Assembly (NCBI GenBank): GCA_041665785.1 | Contig: JBAYIE010000022.1 | Coordinates: 1-64,000, forward strand | From: JBAYIE01 sp041665785 | Lineage (GTDB): Bacteria; Bacteroidota; Bacteroidia; UKL13-3 | Length of the DNA stretch: 64,000 nucleotides | Reading direction: 5' to 3' | Notes under the pieces: generated by a model | What the model saw: the letters and a program-made list of their open reading frames with translations, nothing else | Database searches by the model: none | Told to the model about the DNA's origin: nothing | Position numbers and translations under genes: made by a program | Shown: piece after piece, positions 46,401 through 54,228 of the stretch | Layout of the letters: every line of letters begins with the position of its first letter | Numbering within the stretch: the first letter of the stretch is position 1

Positions 46401-47703
46401 CGGCAACCTTTCAGATACCGTTGTTCGTTCGGTTCAGGTAGAAATCAACCAAACCGGACCAGAGATCACCATCACTGGTGCCGATACGGTAAGACTGGAA
46501 GTGCGCAAAGACTCCTACACAGATGCCGGTGCTACTGCTAAAGACAATGGTGGTGCTGATATCAGTTCATCTATATTAATTTCCAATAATCTGGATACAG
46601 CCAATGTAGGTGTATACTACTACACTTACACCGTGGCCGATGCCTTTGGATTTATCTCCACTAAAAAACGGGTGATTATAGTACAGGATACTGAGAAGCC
46701 AACAATTCATACCCGTACACTGAACGATACCAGTTTTGTGATTCATCAGATCAAAATGCCATTTGATGACAACAACTACCTGCGTGTGGATGATAATTAC
46801 TGGACTAATATAATGCCGGTACGTACTGATGGAACCCTCAATATTGACGATCCGGGATTGTACTACCTCACTTACCGTGCAACCGATGGTTCGGGCAATG
46901 TTTCGGATGCTTATGTTCTGACCGTTAAAGTTACCAATACATTCAAGCCAACTATTACTCTGGTTGGATCATCGGATGTTATTGTGAAGGTTAATACAGT
47001 TTACAACGACCCTAAAGCTACGGCCAAAGATTACTTCAATGTGCCATTGCTGGTGGAAATCGTAAACGACAATATGGACATCAACCATACAGGAGATTAC
47101 AAACGCACATACAGAGCTACAGATGAATACGGCAATTGGAGTGAAGTAGAACGTAATATTCATGTGAAGGATCTGGACGGTCCGGTAATAACAGTATTGG
47201 GAGATAATCCGGTTCAGGTAATTGTGGGAACCAAAACCCGTGAAGAAATTCTGGCTATGATAAATGTGACCTCCATTAAAGTAGTGGATAATTACGATCC
47301 GAATCCTGTTGTGAAAGACAATTCCGGAACAATTATCACCGATAAATCCGGAACCTATATGGTCACTTACGATGCCACCGATGCTTCAGGCAACAAGGCT
47401 CAACAGAAACAGCGCTTCCTGCAGATCCTGCCAAATACAGGCATCGAGCAGGTACAAGCCAACAATGGAATACAGGTTTACCCAAATCCAAGTAAAGGGG
47501 TATTCCATCTTGAACTAAAGCAAGGAGAGGTTAAAAACATTCGGATCTATAATATTGCCGGTGTCTTGGTACGTGAGTTCAAAGGCGATAAAGCCGGTAC
47601 TACCTATCAGATTGACCTGAGCAACGAACGCGATGGCATGTATCTGATCCGGGTAGAGGGTTCTGATAAAACGTATACGACCAAGGTTAACCTCAACCGT
47701 TAA
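43489..47703 (+). CDS. Giant multidomain T9SS surface protein, paralog 2
   Basis: The 1404-residue protein has a signal peptide (ending RGQ), a unique N-terminal beta-rich domain (about 25-220, without the discoidin domain of paralog 1) and then the same order as paralog 1: PKD-like domains, CUB-like domain (about 427-560), two PKD domains, GEVED (about 750-900), DUF5011-like repeats (about 907-1310) and a T9SS type A domain (VYPNPSKGVFHLEL from about 1328). Matching blocks such as ARFFATRR/ALFFSSKR and TLYRGGKYTVDVYR show the duplication. A strong terminator follows. Confidence 0.88.
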   Translation: MKNFYKLLSLLILSAVFNESRGQTPQYIYTPATINTGNSVPLAYQVDLRSQWLVPGNIFTGAPSGMGISKIYFKIYAAIAPPSSQSHTTYQLRLGNAPGVNTLTTAAWASISNLTLAIDQSGYTYNNMTGGMWLPITLTNIVPYDPTQPLLMDLQFTGRTGSNWYLDCSSTGQSGFNNTYAPSASATSPTAAQSYVYVCGIDLAPLPSSVPKIAPLANFKQLNDMDTLWVGSPSVLVNTSSYSDTNYWQITGYNATTPTGTWSAYSNPNDLMQTNNRGTWIDTIVNKSNFYYTFSQTGYYRVKLFTANRYGTSFVEKAIFVSNPTQKPKALFFSSKRNLATYDRSMFYDLSLNGPTKWKWWLDPPCYNCGLYKNEFFYEGNKNDSASTPYLTALDPGMYKVCLAVSNAMGADTLCLNQYLSIIPGFQMCNGSDTAGTTSEGAVMPTLTNSANVQYVANGCAQGFRIAPCADTIILTLDRLRLRNNGGPLNPGDSLYIKAGILPGSQILRRYGGNDITAIKDSLKSLVFSGQQLYVTYVPVAPTGANTLVNDSGFLIRWRSKAASYAPPVAAFTCPDTIYSGYKVVFQNQSTGKYANYAWDTNNDYVFGKDNTSQGIDSTNFSPSMIYTVSTSTQKTVCLKTYNCVGSDTVCRTFLVLPTNLAPFADFTVNKTYGLTTDSFLFKDMSFNGANQWKWVFEPSNLSYLGGTDSTSQHPMVFLHTNTNYTVTLTATNSFGSSSKKKTNYITTISYPSPGSQFTPTSSVEDFGITRVRLVGSVGRIDTTTALKPTDGSAYTPLYNLSKTTLYRGGKYTVDVYRGANPVDSMNLRVWMDFSRNANYLDAGETLLSEDRQLKVKYTTEFTVPQDASIGITRMLVGASAAFSTITPYSSVLGVYEEYGINIGRDEVKPVISIKGPSVAKTEINKPYIDAGALALDNIEGDISSRMVIISNVDNTHIGYYTVKYVVWDNYGNLSDTVVRSVQVEINQTGPEITITGADTVRLEVRKDSYTDAGATAKDNGGADISSSILISNNLDTANVGVYYYTYTVADAFGFISTKKRVIIVQDTEKPTIHTRTLNDTSFVIHQIKMPFDDNNYLRVDDNYWTNIMPVRTDGTLNIDDPGLYYLTYRATDGSGNVSDAYVLTVKVTNTFKPTITLVGSSDVIVKVNTVYNDPKATAKDYFNVPLLVEIVNDNMDINHTGDYKRTYRATDEYGNWSEVERNIHVKDLDGPVITVLGDNPVQVIVGTKTREEILAMINVTSIKVVDNYDPNPVVKDNSGTIITDKSGTYMVTYDATDASGNKAQQKQRFLQILPNTGIEQVQANNGIQVYPNPSKGVFHLELKQGEVKNIRIYNIAGVLVREFKGDKAGTTYQIDLSNERDGMYLIRVEGSDKTYTTKVNLNR

Positions 47704-47727
47704 TCAGGTTCTGCAACTGATACTATA

Positions 47728-47767
47728 AGCGGCCCGCGGCTCCGGAAATCCGGAGCCGCGGGCCGCT
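47728..47767 (+). terminator. Strong GC-rich terminator after the paralog pair
   Basis: AGCGGCCCGCGGCTCCGG, loop AAAT, then its exact reverse complement give a perfect 18-bp stem, followed by TTCGTTT. This is by far the strongest hairpin in the window and ends the giant-protein transcript. Confidence 0.9.
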
Positions 47768-47826
47768 TTCGTTTACAAACAGGCCAAATCAACTTATTTA
47801 AAAGGCAAAGTACTTATTTTCGGAAC

Positions 47827-48987
47827 ATGAAACGAATGCTCTCTGTATGGTTAATCTTCCTGGTCACCGCTACTGCCAGTGCCCAACTTGCAATTGAACC
47901 TGTTTCCTTTGAGCTAACTCCTGAACAATTAGTCCATACCTTTTTTAAAGGTAGCGGCATTGAAATAATGAACGTGGAATTTAAAGGAGATTCACAGGCG
48001 TTGGCCCGATATACCGATTTTCAAAAAAGCACAGGTTTTGATTCCGGTATTATAATCTCAACCGGTTTGGCTGAACATGCGGCCGGACCCAATGCCCGCC
48101 CAAATGCAGGTGCCAACTTCGGGAATCACTTTTTTACGGATGAAGATTTAAAAACCCGGAAGCGTATGTGTGATGGTGCTGTGCTGATTATTGATTTTAT
48201 TCCGCAATTTGATTCTTTACACTTCCGATTTGTTTTTGCATCGGAAGAATATCCTGAATTTGTTTTGAAGGAATTTAACGATGTATTTGCCTTCTACCTG
48301 TCTCCCCTGTTTATAGCAAATGACCGTCCAAAAAACATTGCCAGACTCCCCAAAGGGCCAGTTGTATCGGTTAATAATGTAAATCATAAAATCAACCCGG
48401 CGTTTTATATACCGAATGATTACCCCAACTCACCCCTTTATGCCTATCTGGAATACGACGGTTTGACAGTACCCTTAACTGCTCAGGCGAGGGTGATTCC
48501 CGGAAAGCCCTATCGCATGAAGATCATTATTTCAGATATCGGAGACTGCGAATACGATTCAGGTGTATTTCTGCAAGCGCAATCTTTCTCCTCCTCTCGT
48601 CACAAACGCAGAAACCCGGCAAATAAACCGGTGTCCTTGCCTCCGCCAGTTGGAGTAACCTATTATTTCAATTTTGAAAGTTCATCGGCCGTCTTATCTC
48701 AATCAGATCAAACCCGATTTGATCAGCTGGCCGACTCCATTAAAGGACTGAACTATGAGAAGATTTTGATCATAGGTCATACGGATGCAACAGGAATTGA
48801 ATCCAAAAACAAACAATTGTCGTTGGAACGGGCAGGTAGTGTAGCCAGAGAGTTGAACCTAAGAGGAATTCCGCGCAACAAACTCAAAACATCCGGAAAA
48901 GGAAGTGCCCGCCCTGTTGCTGAAAACTCCAACAAAACGGGACGGGCACTTAACCGAAGAGTAGAATTGCTCTTCTACATGCGCTAG
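47827..48987 (+). CDS. Choice-of-anchor L domain fused to OmpA C-terminal domain
   Basis: The 386-residue protein has a signal peptide (MKRMLSVWLIFLVTATASAQ), a choice-of-anchor L domain (about 25-250, with TGFDSGIIISTGLAEHAAGP and LHFRFVFASEEYPEFV) and an OmpA-like peptidoglycan-binding domain (about 275-386, ILIIGHTDATGIESKNKQLS and NRRVELLFY). Choice-of-anchor L is usually followed by a T9SS domain; here it is tethered to the cell wall instead. A TATTTTCG element (47815-47822) lies 4 nt before the ATG. It converges with the 51657 gene, 3 nt apart. Confidence 0.88.
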   Translation: MKRMLSVWLIFLVTATASAQLAIEPVSFELTPEQLVHTFFKGSGIEIMNVEFKGDSQALARYTDFQKSTGFDSGIIISTGLAEHAAGPNARPNAGANFGNHFFTDEDLKTRKRMCDGAVLIIDFIPQFDSLHFRFVFASEEYPEFVLKEFNDVFAFYLSPLFIANDRPKNIARLPKGPVVSVNNVNHKINPAFYIPNDYPNSPLYAYLEYDGLTVPLTAQARVIPGKPYRMKIIISDIGDCEYDSGVFLQAQSFSSSRHKRRNPANKPVSLPPPVGVTYYFNFESSSAVLSQSDQTRFDQLADSIKGLNYEKILIIGHTDATGIESKNKQLSLERAGSVARELNLRGIPRNKLKTSGKGSARPVAENSNKTGRALNRRVELLFYMR

Positions 48988-48990
48988 CGA

Positions 48991-51657
48991 TTAATCTTTA
49001 ATGAAGGTGAAGGTCTTAGTTGCTGAACCTACTTTCACTTCCATCATGTACACAGCATTGTTCAAATCGGCCAGATCAATATCGTAATGAGTAACCGACT
49101 GAGATACTTTTCCAAAAGATTGTTGCTTGATCAATTTGCCTTGCAAATCTTTAACTTCCATAGTCACCGGTTCATTTAAGGTATTTATATGCAATTCAAT
49201 GCTCAAGGTTGATTTTACCGGATTCGGATAATACTGCATAAAGCCAATTCCTTCTATTGTAGCTAATCCAACACTGATGTTGATTGTTTGGGAAGCGGTA
49301 TCACTGGCACAATCATCAGTGGTGATTACGCTGAGCGATGCTGTAAAGGTTCCATTGGCGTATGTATGAGAAGGATTTTGGGTTGTTGCCGTTCCATTGT
49401 CTCCAAATTTCCATGCCCAGGTCTTGGCACCAGTTGTGGTATCAGTAAACTGAACAAAAGAAGTATCCTTGGTGAAGGTGAATCCAGCTTTAGGGTCTGG
49501 TTTACGTTGAATGGTTATGGTACTTGAATTTCTCGAACAATTCGCATTGGTATCCATTGCAGTAACATAGACCTGATCGTTGGATGCAAAGGTGGATGAC
49601 GGGAACTGCATAGATGTAGCAGTAGTAAATCCTAAAGAGGTGCTATTTTTAAACAATTCGAATTTGTGTGTACCGGCAGGTTTGCTAAAGGTAAAGGTTG
49701 CCTGTTCCCTGTCGCACAAAACATTGGTACTCTTACCAAATGTAATAGTTGGATTTGCCACCGGCGTAAGATTGCTTTGTAAACGAATGGTTTTAACACC
49801 AGCCGGACACGATAGTTGAGCTGAATCCCACACAGAGAAACGGTAATAAACAGAACCACTTGTCTTCAATTTAACCTTGAATGTGCTAGATCCAACCGGT
49901 TGGTATATTATTGACACCTGAACTCCTGCTGATGTTACTTCTTCAACCATCACGGCATATGTTGCTGCACTGATATTGCTGAGTGTTACAGTTGTTGAAT
50001 CAGTTCCGGACGGATTACAGAATACGCTGTCGTAGTTTAAGGTATAGGTTACCGCTGCACAGCCGGTAGTAATGCAATTACCCACGCCATGCAGACCTTT
50101 AGCACATTTACCGGTAGATTGAAGAGCTCTAACCCATAATACTTTACGCGTAGCTGCTGGCAGACCATTAATTTCATGTGTTAAGCCGGTTGCTCCGGAT
50201 GAAGGCGTCATCCAGGTTTTACCACTATCCAGACTGGCTTCATAGCCATCGGCGCCTGAAACGGCCGACCAGGCAAAGCGAATCATGCTAACCGAAACTG
50301 CATCACAGGATACCGTTGGGGCAGCCAAAGGCGTTTGAACATGCACTTGTTTTGCACTGCTTGCCAGACTGGTACAACCGTTTGCATCGGTTACATACAC
50401 GGTATATTGAGCAGACGAGGATACAGGAGCAACCTTAACTGAAGCATTGGATCCTGAATAAATCAGTGTGGTATCGCCATAAAACATATAATTTACCATT
50501 CCTGCATTAGCTGATAAGGTAACCGAATCGCCAATACAGATTGAATCCGTTGAAATATTCAGAGTGGCTGTAGGTAATGTCCGTTTCACAAATCCGATTA
50601 CACCACTAGTTTTCATACAACCGGTTTGTGTATTGGTAAGTTTTACGCTATAACTACCGGTATTTTTCACATATATGGTTTGGTCTGTCAGATTTCCCGG
50701 AGTCCATAAATACGTATATGTACCGCTTGCGGCACTTAATGCTACCGAATCGTTACCGCATATGGAATTATTTGCTCCACTTGGAGTAGTTGTTGAGGTT
50801 GGTGCAGCATTCACCAAAACAGTTCCGGTAGCAGGCTGCGACATTCCGTTGCTGTTGGTAGCGGTAAGGCTGATTCCACGAATGATGGAGGAACCGGCAA
50901 ATGAACTACCAAATACAACAACCGGATTTTGAGAATTGGGTGTTGTACCCAGCACAAATTGAGAACCCGGAATAGACCAACTGTAACCTAATGGATTGTT
51001 GGTTGCAGAACCGAGAAAATGCGCAGTATCGTTCTGGCAAATGGTATCTTTATCTACTGTATAGGTAGCAGTCGGAGGTGCTGTTCCGGTTTGATAAATG
51101 GTGAAAGCTTTGGTTAGAATCGTATCTCCCGTATTGTTATTATCGCCATTGGCAGAGTTAATAGCCGTATACAAGGTCAAAGTACCCATTCCTGAAGAAG
51201 GAGCAGTCCAGGTGAAATTCCAACTTCTGGCACCTGTTCCGGATGTACCACCCGTGGTGTGATTGATATAGGTTCTACCACCACCTGTTGTTTGTGTGGC
51301 ACTACCCGTACCACTGGTAAAGGAGCCCGACATAATGGCGTTTTGATCCAGCATTACTGCCTGAAAACCAAAGGTTCCGTGATTGGGATGCGAATATGAA
51401 ATAGTCATGTTATAGGTATTGCCCGGAACATATCCACTTGTAGGAATACTCGATGTAAAGGCAATGTTATTCCACAAGGGTCCGTTGGCAATGGGATTAA
51501 AGTTATGGCATCCGGATTGACCACACGTATTATCTCCCGGAGCACCGGTATTTTCTGCGGGAGGCCCGCCGGCATTAGTCATGGCATACATTGACACACA
51601 CACTAGTCCAGCCGTAAAGCCCCATGTTCTTAATTTCCTGTAAAGATTCGATTTCAT
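48991..51657 (-). CDS. Choice-of-anchor V protein with PKD and T9SS domains
   Basis: The 888-residue protein has a signal peptide (ending MYAMTNAGG), an N-terminal choice-of-anchor V (Reeler-like) domain with the CGQSGCHNF motif and SYSHPNHGTFGFQAVMLD, several beta-sandwich domains including one with fibronectin-like RFAWSAVSGADGYEASLDSG, a PKD domain (WAWKFGDNGTATTQNPSHTY) and a T9SS type A domain (QYYPNPVKSTLSIEL to TFTFIKD). It should be secreted. The start at 51657 is chosen over 51690 because it opens a clean signal peptide. It is divergent from aroE. Confidence 0.87.
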   Translation of the reverse strand: MKSNLYRKLRTWGFTAGLVCVSMYAMTNAGGPPAENTGAPGDNTCGQSGCHNFNPIANGPLWNNIAFTSSIPTSGYVPGNTYNMTISYSHPNHGTFGFQAVMLDQNAIMSGSFTSGTGSATQTTGGGRTYINHTTGGTSGTGARSWNFTWTAPSSGMGTLTLYTAINSANGDNNNTGDTILTKAFTIYQTGTAPPTATYTVDKDTICQNDTAHFLGSATNNPLGYSWSIPGSQFVLGTTPNSQNPVVVFGSSFAGSSIIRGISLTATNSNGMSQPATGTVLVNAAPTSTTTPSGANNSICGNDSVALSAASGTYTYLWTPGNLTDQTIYVKNTGSYSVKLTNTQTGCMKTSGVIGFVKRTLPTATLNISTDSICIGDSVTLSANAGMVNYMFYGDTTLIYSGSNASVKVAPVSSSAQYTVYVTDANGCTSLASSAKQVHVQTPLAAPTVSCDAVSVSMIRFAWSAVSGADGYEASLDSGKTWMTPSSGATGLTHEINGLPAATRKVLWVRALQSTGKCAKGLHGVGNCITTGCAAVTYTLNYDSVFCNPSGTDSTTVTLSNISAATYAVMVEEVTSAGVQVSIIYQPVGSSTFKVKLKTSGSVYYRFSVWDSAQLSCPAGVKTIRLQSNLTPVANPTITFGKSTNVLCDREQATFTFSKPAGTHKFELFKNSTSLGFTTATSMQFPSSTFASNDQVYVTAMDTNANCSRNSSTITIQRKPDPKAGFTFTKDTSFVQFTDTTTGAKTWAWKFGDNGTATTQNPSHTYANGTFTASLSVITTDDCASDTASQTINISVGLATIEGIGFMQYYPNPVKSTLSIELHINTLNEPVTMEVKDLQGKLIKQQSFGKVSQSVTHYDIDLADLNNAVYMMEVKVGSATKTFTFIKD

Positions 51658-51729
51658 ATAGTATTGAATAAAATTTGATTGGTATCTCACTGCAATATAA
51701 AAATTAATCTAAAATTAAAAAAATCTTAA

Positions 51730-51737
51730 TAAATTTA
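51730..51737 (+). promoter_or_regulatory. -7-like element before aroE
   Basis: TAAATTTA differs from TAnnTTTG at the last position and ends 7 nt before the aroE ATG at 51745, which would be at the predicted transcription start. Confidence 0.35.
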
Positions 51738-51744
51738 GCTGCAA

Positions 51745-52467
51745 ATGGCAAGATACGGATTAATAGGCTTCCCACTCATTAACAGGCAGTCGGCTGATTA
51801 TTTTCAAAGAAAATTCGCTTCGCATGAAGGCGCGAATACGTATTCCAATTATCCGCTGGAGTCGTTGAAGTACTTGCCAGAGCTTGTAATTGCAGAGCAG
51901 TTGAGTGGATTCAGCGTCACAATTCCATATAAGGAAGAAATTCTAAACCACTTATCACAAATTGATTCAGAAGCCGGTAATGTTGGCGCCGTAAATACAG
52001 TAAAAATAACCTCACATGGTTGGATCGGATACAATACCGATGTAGTGGGCTTCAAAAACTCTTTGCTTCCACTCCTCCTGCCACATCACCAAAAAGCGCT
52101 CATTCTCGGTACCGGTGGTGCTGCCAAAGCGGTAGCCTATGTATTAAAGAGCTTGGAAATTCCCTATCAAATGATCAGCAGAGACGAAAATAAAGGTTTG
52201 AACTACCTCAGTCTTACTGCTGATTTGATCCGTGAACATCTGCTTTTGATCAATGCAAGCCCGGTTGGGATGGGACATTTGAAAGATCAGGCTCCTCAAA
52301 TTCCCTATGAAGGAATAACCCAACAACATCTGGTCTATGATTTAATTTACTTACCCGAGAAAACCATATTTCTAAGCATGGCTGAAGCAAGGGGCGCATC
52401 CATTAAAAACGGTATGGAAATGCTGCACCTTCAAGCGGATAAAGCTTTCGATATCTGGATAAAATAA
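51745..52467 (+). CDS. aroE: Shikimate dehydrogenase
   Basis: AroE reduces 3-dehydroshikimate to shikimate in aromatic amino-acid synthesis. The 240-residue protein has the substrate loop SGFSVTIPYKEEIL with the catalytic lysine, GAVNTVKI, GYNTDVVGFKNSL, the dinucleotide-binding LILGTGGAAKAVAYVL and INASPVGM. The C-terminal NGMEMLHLQADKAFDIW is typical. It is somewhat shorter than the E. coli enzyme, as often in this phylum. A bidirectional terminator follows. Confidence 0.96.
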   Translation: MARYGLIGFPLINRQSADYFQRKFASHEGANTYSNYPLESLKYLPELVIAEQLSGFSVTIPYKEEILNHLSQIDSEAGNVGAVNTVKITSHGWIGYNTDVVGFKNSLLPLLLPHHQKALILGTGGAAKAVAYVLKSLEIPYQMISRDENKGLNYLSLTADLIREHLLLINASPVGMGHLKDQAPQIPYEGITQQHLVYDLIYLPEKTIFLSMAEARGASIKNGMEMLHLQADKAFDIWIK

Positions 52468-52469
52468 AA

Positions 52470-52499
52470 AAGAGAATGCCATCTACATAGCATTCTCTT
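52470..52499. terminator. Bidirectional terminator between aroE and the 52662 gene
   Basis: AAGAGAATGC (52470-52479) and its exact reverse complement GCATTCTCTT (52490-52499) form a 10-bp stem with a 10-nt loop. A-tracts on the left and TAC on the right allow use for aroE (plus) and for the small gene on the minus strand. Confidence 0.8.
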
Positions 52500-52524
52500 A
52501 CAATATGGGTCTTTTATAAAGAAC

Positions 52525-52662
52525 TTAGTCTTCTACAATAACCACTCTCTCAGTATTCGGAGATTTTACGGTTATGAGTTTCGTATTCAACTTGATAGCC
52601 TGTTTACGCTGGCGCGAAACGGTCTTGTTTTTTCTGTCTTTTCTTTTATACCTGGTAAACAT
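52525..52662 (-). CDS. 45-residue basic protein of unknown function
   Basis: The translation is MFTRYKRKDRKNKTVSRQRK followed by QAIKLNTKLITVKSPNTERV and VIVED. The first half is strongly basic, the second a possible beta strand pair. A full-consensus-type promoter (52685-52714) precedes it and a terminator follows it, so it is a single-gene unit that is probably well expressed. It is not a ribosomal protein I recognise, although size and charge would fit a ribosome- or nucleic-acid-associated factor. Confidence 0.72.
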   Translation of the reverse strand: MFTRYKRKDRKNKTVSRQRKQAIKLNTKLITVKSPNTERVVIVED

Positions 52663-52684
52663 AGGAGTATGAATTTATTGGGCG

Positions 52685-52714
52685 CGAAAATACCGCATTT
52701 GATGGAATATGCAA
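52685..52714 (-). promoter_or_regulatory. Promoter of the 45-residue basic protein gene
   Basis: On the minus strand TTG (52714-52712), 19 nt, TATTTTCG (52692-52685; one mismatch to TAnnTTTG). The predicted start of transcription is about 52678, 16 nt before the ATG. Confidence 0.65.
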
Positions 52715-52718
52715 AACT

Positions 52719-54122
52719 TTATTTGTAACCCAGAATCTTCATCATGCTTTCGGCGCTTTGTTCCGGGTAGAAAAGCTTGTAGGTATGCTTTCCATCGGGA
52801 GTTTTATCAATAATCACATGTTTGGGTGCCGGAATCAGACAATGTTGAATTCCGCCAAATCCTCCCAGCGATTCCTGATAAGCTCCGGTATGAAAGAATC
52901 CCATATACAAAGGTTCATCTTCCAGTTTGGGCAGGAAAACCTGATTGGTGTGAGTATCTGAATTATAAAAATCCTGACTGTCGCAGGTAAGTCCACCCAT
53001 ATTGATCCGCTGAAACTCCTTTTCCCAATTGTTGATAGCCAATAAAATAAATTTCTGTCCGATCCCCCAGGTATCCGGCAAAGTGGTAATAAATGAACTG
53101 TCGATCATATACCACAATTCTTTATCGTTTTGCTGCTTCTGGCCAATAATTGAATACAATGCACCACCACTCTCGCCCACTGTAAATGAACCAAATTCCG
53201 TTATAATCCGGGGTACATCCACGCTTCGCGAATCACAAATAGTTTTGATATAATACACGATCTGATCAATCATGTAAGAATAATCGTGTTCTATTCCCAG
53301 TGAAGTATAAATAGGCATTCCTCCACCGATATCCAGAGAATCAAGCTCCGGACAAATCTCTTTTAAATCGCAGTATACATTTACCAGCCGGGTCAATTCA
53401 CTCCAGTAATAGGTGGTATCTTTGATTCCTGAATTCACAAAAAAATGCAACATTTTTAATTGGTAATTCGGATTGTCCTTTATTTTGGAGGTATACAACT
53501 GATTGATCAGTTTATGACTGATCCCTAAACGCGAGGTATATACTAAAAATCCGGGTTCTTCTTCAGTAGCAATGCGAATGCCTAGCGTCAATGGTTTTTT
53601 CACATATTGATCGAGCTGATTCAGTTCGGCAGCACTATCCAGTACGCAGGTCAGGTTTTCAAATCCAATTTCATTGAGTTCAACAATATTTTTAAAGTAT
53701 TGTTCTGTTTTATACCCGTTGCAAATAATAGTTTGACTGGTATGAATTTTTCCTTGCTGATACAAGGTCCGGATCAAGTCCAGGTCGAATGCCGAAGAGG
53801 TTTCCAAATCAGCACCATGCTTAAGAACTTCTTCCAGAATAAAAGAGAAATGAGAACTTTTTGTACAATAACAGTAGGTATATCCAGCCTTGTAATCGTA
53901 ACGGTCGATTGCCTGGTTAAAATAATTGCGTGCTTTTGTAATTTGAGAACCGATTTTGGGCAGGTAGGTAAACTTCAACGGGGTTCCAAATTCTTTGATC
54001 AATTCCATCAAATCCACTCCATGAAAAAACAGGTTATTGTTTTTTACTTCAAACCCGTGGCGGGGAAAATAAAAGGTCTGATTAATCAGATCAATGTACT
54101 TGTTTTTAACGGGGAGTGGCAT
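52719..54122 (-). CDS. speA: PLP-dependent arginine decarboxylase-like protein (SpeA type)
   Basis: The 467-residue protein belongs to the alanine-racemase-fold decarboxylases. Lys88 in YCYCTKSSHF fits the PLP-binding lysine, and GADLETSSAFDLDLI, LDIGGGMPIYTSLG and ITEFGSFTVGESGG are the expected PLP-phosphate and substrate motifs. This form is generally annotated as biosynthetic arginine decarboxylase in Bacteroidota and would feed the agmatine route to polyamines. Related diaminopimelate or ornithine decarboxylases share the fold, so the substrate is inferred. Confidence 0.85.
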   Translation of the reverse strand: MPLPVKNKYIDLINQTFYFPRHGFEVKNNNLFFHGVDLMELIKEFGTPLKFTYLPKIGSQITKARNYFNQAIDRYDYKAGYTYCYCTKSSHFSFILEEVLKHGADLETSSAFDLDLIRTLYQQGKIHTSQTIICNGYKTEQYFKNIVELNEIGFENLTCVLDSAAELNQLDQYVKKPLTLGIRIATEEEPGFLVYTSRLGISHKLINQLYTSKIKDNPNYQLKMLHFFVNSGIKDTTYYWSELTRLVNVYCDLKEICPELDSLDIGGGMPIYTSLGIEHDYSYMIDQIVYYIKTICDSRSVDVPRIITEFGSFTVGESGGALYSIIGQKQQNDKELWYMIDSSFITTLPDTWGIGQKFILLAINNWEKEFQRINMGGLTCDSQDFYNSDTHTNQVFLPKLEDEPLYMGFFHTGAYQESLGGFGGIQHCLIPAPKHVIIDKTPDGKHTYKLFYPEQSAESMMKILGYK

Positions 54123-54228
54123 GTGAATGTTGGTTGAAGGTGAAGGGTATGGAACGCGGGTGCAATGTTATCATTTCCACTTCAATAAATATCAACTTTT
54201 TTCTGCAGGAATTTAGGAATTGGATCCT

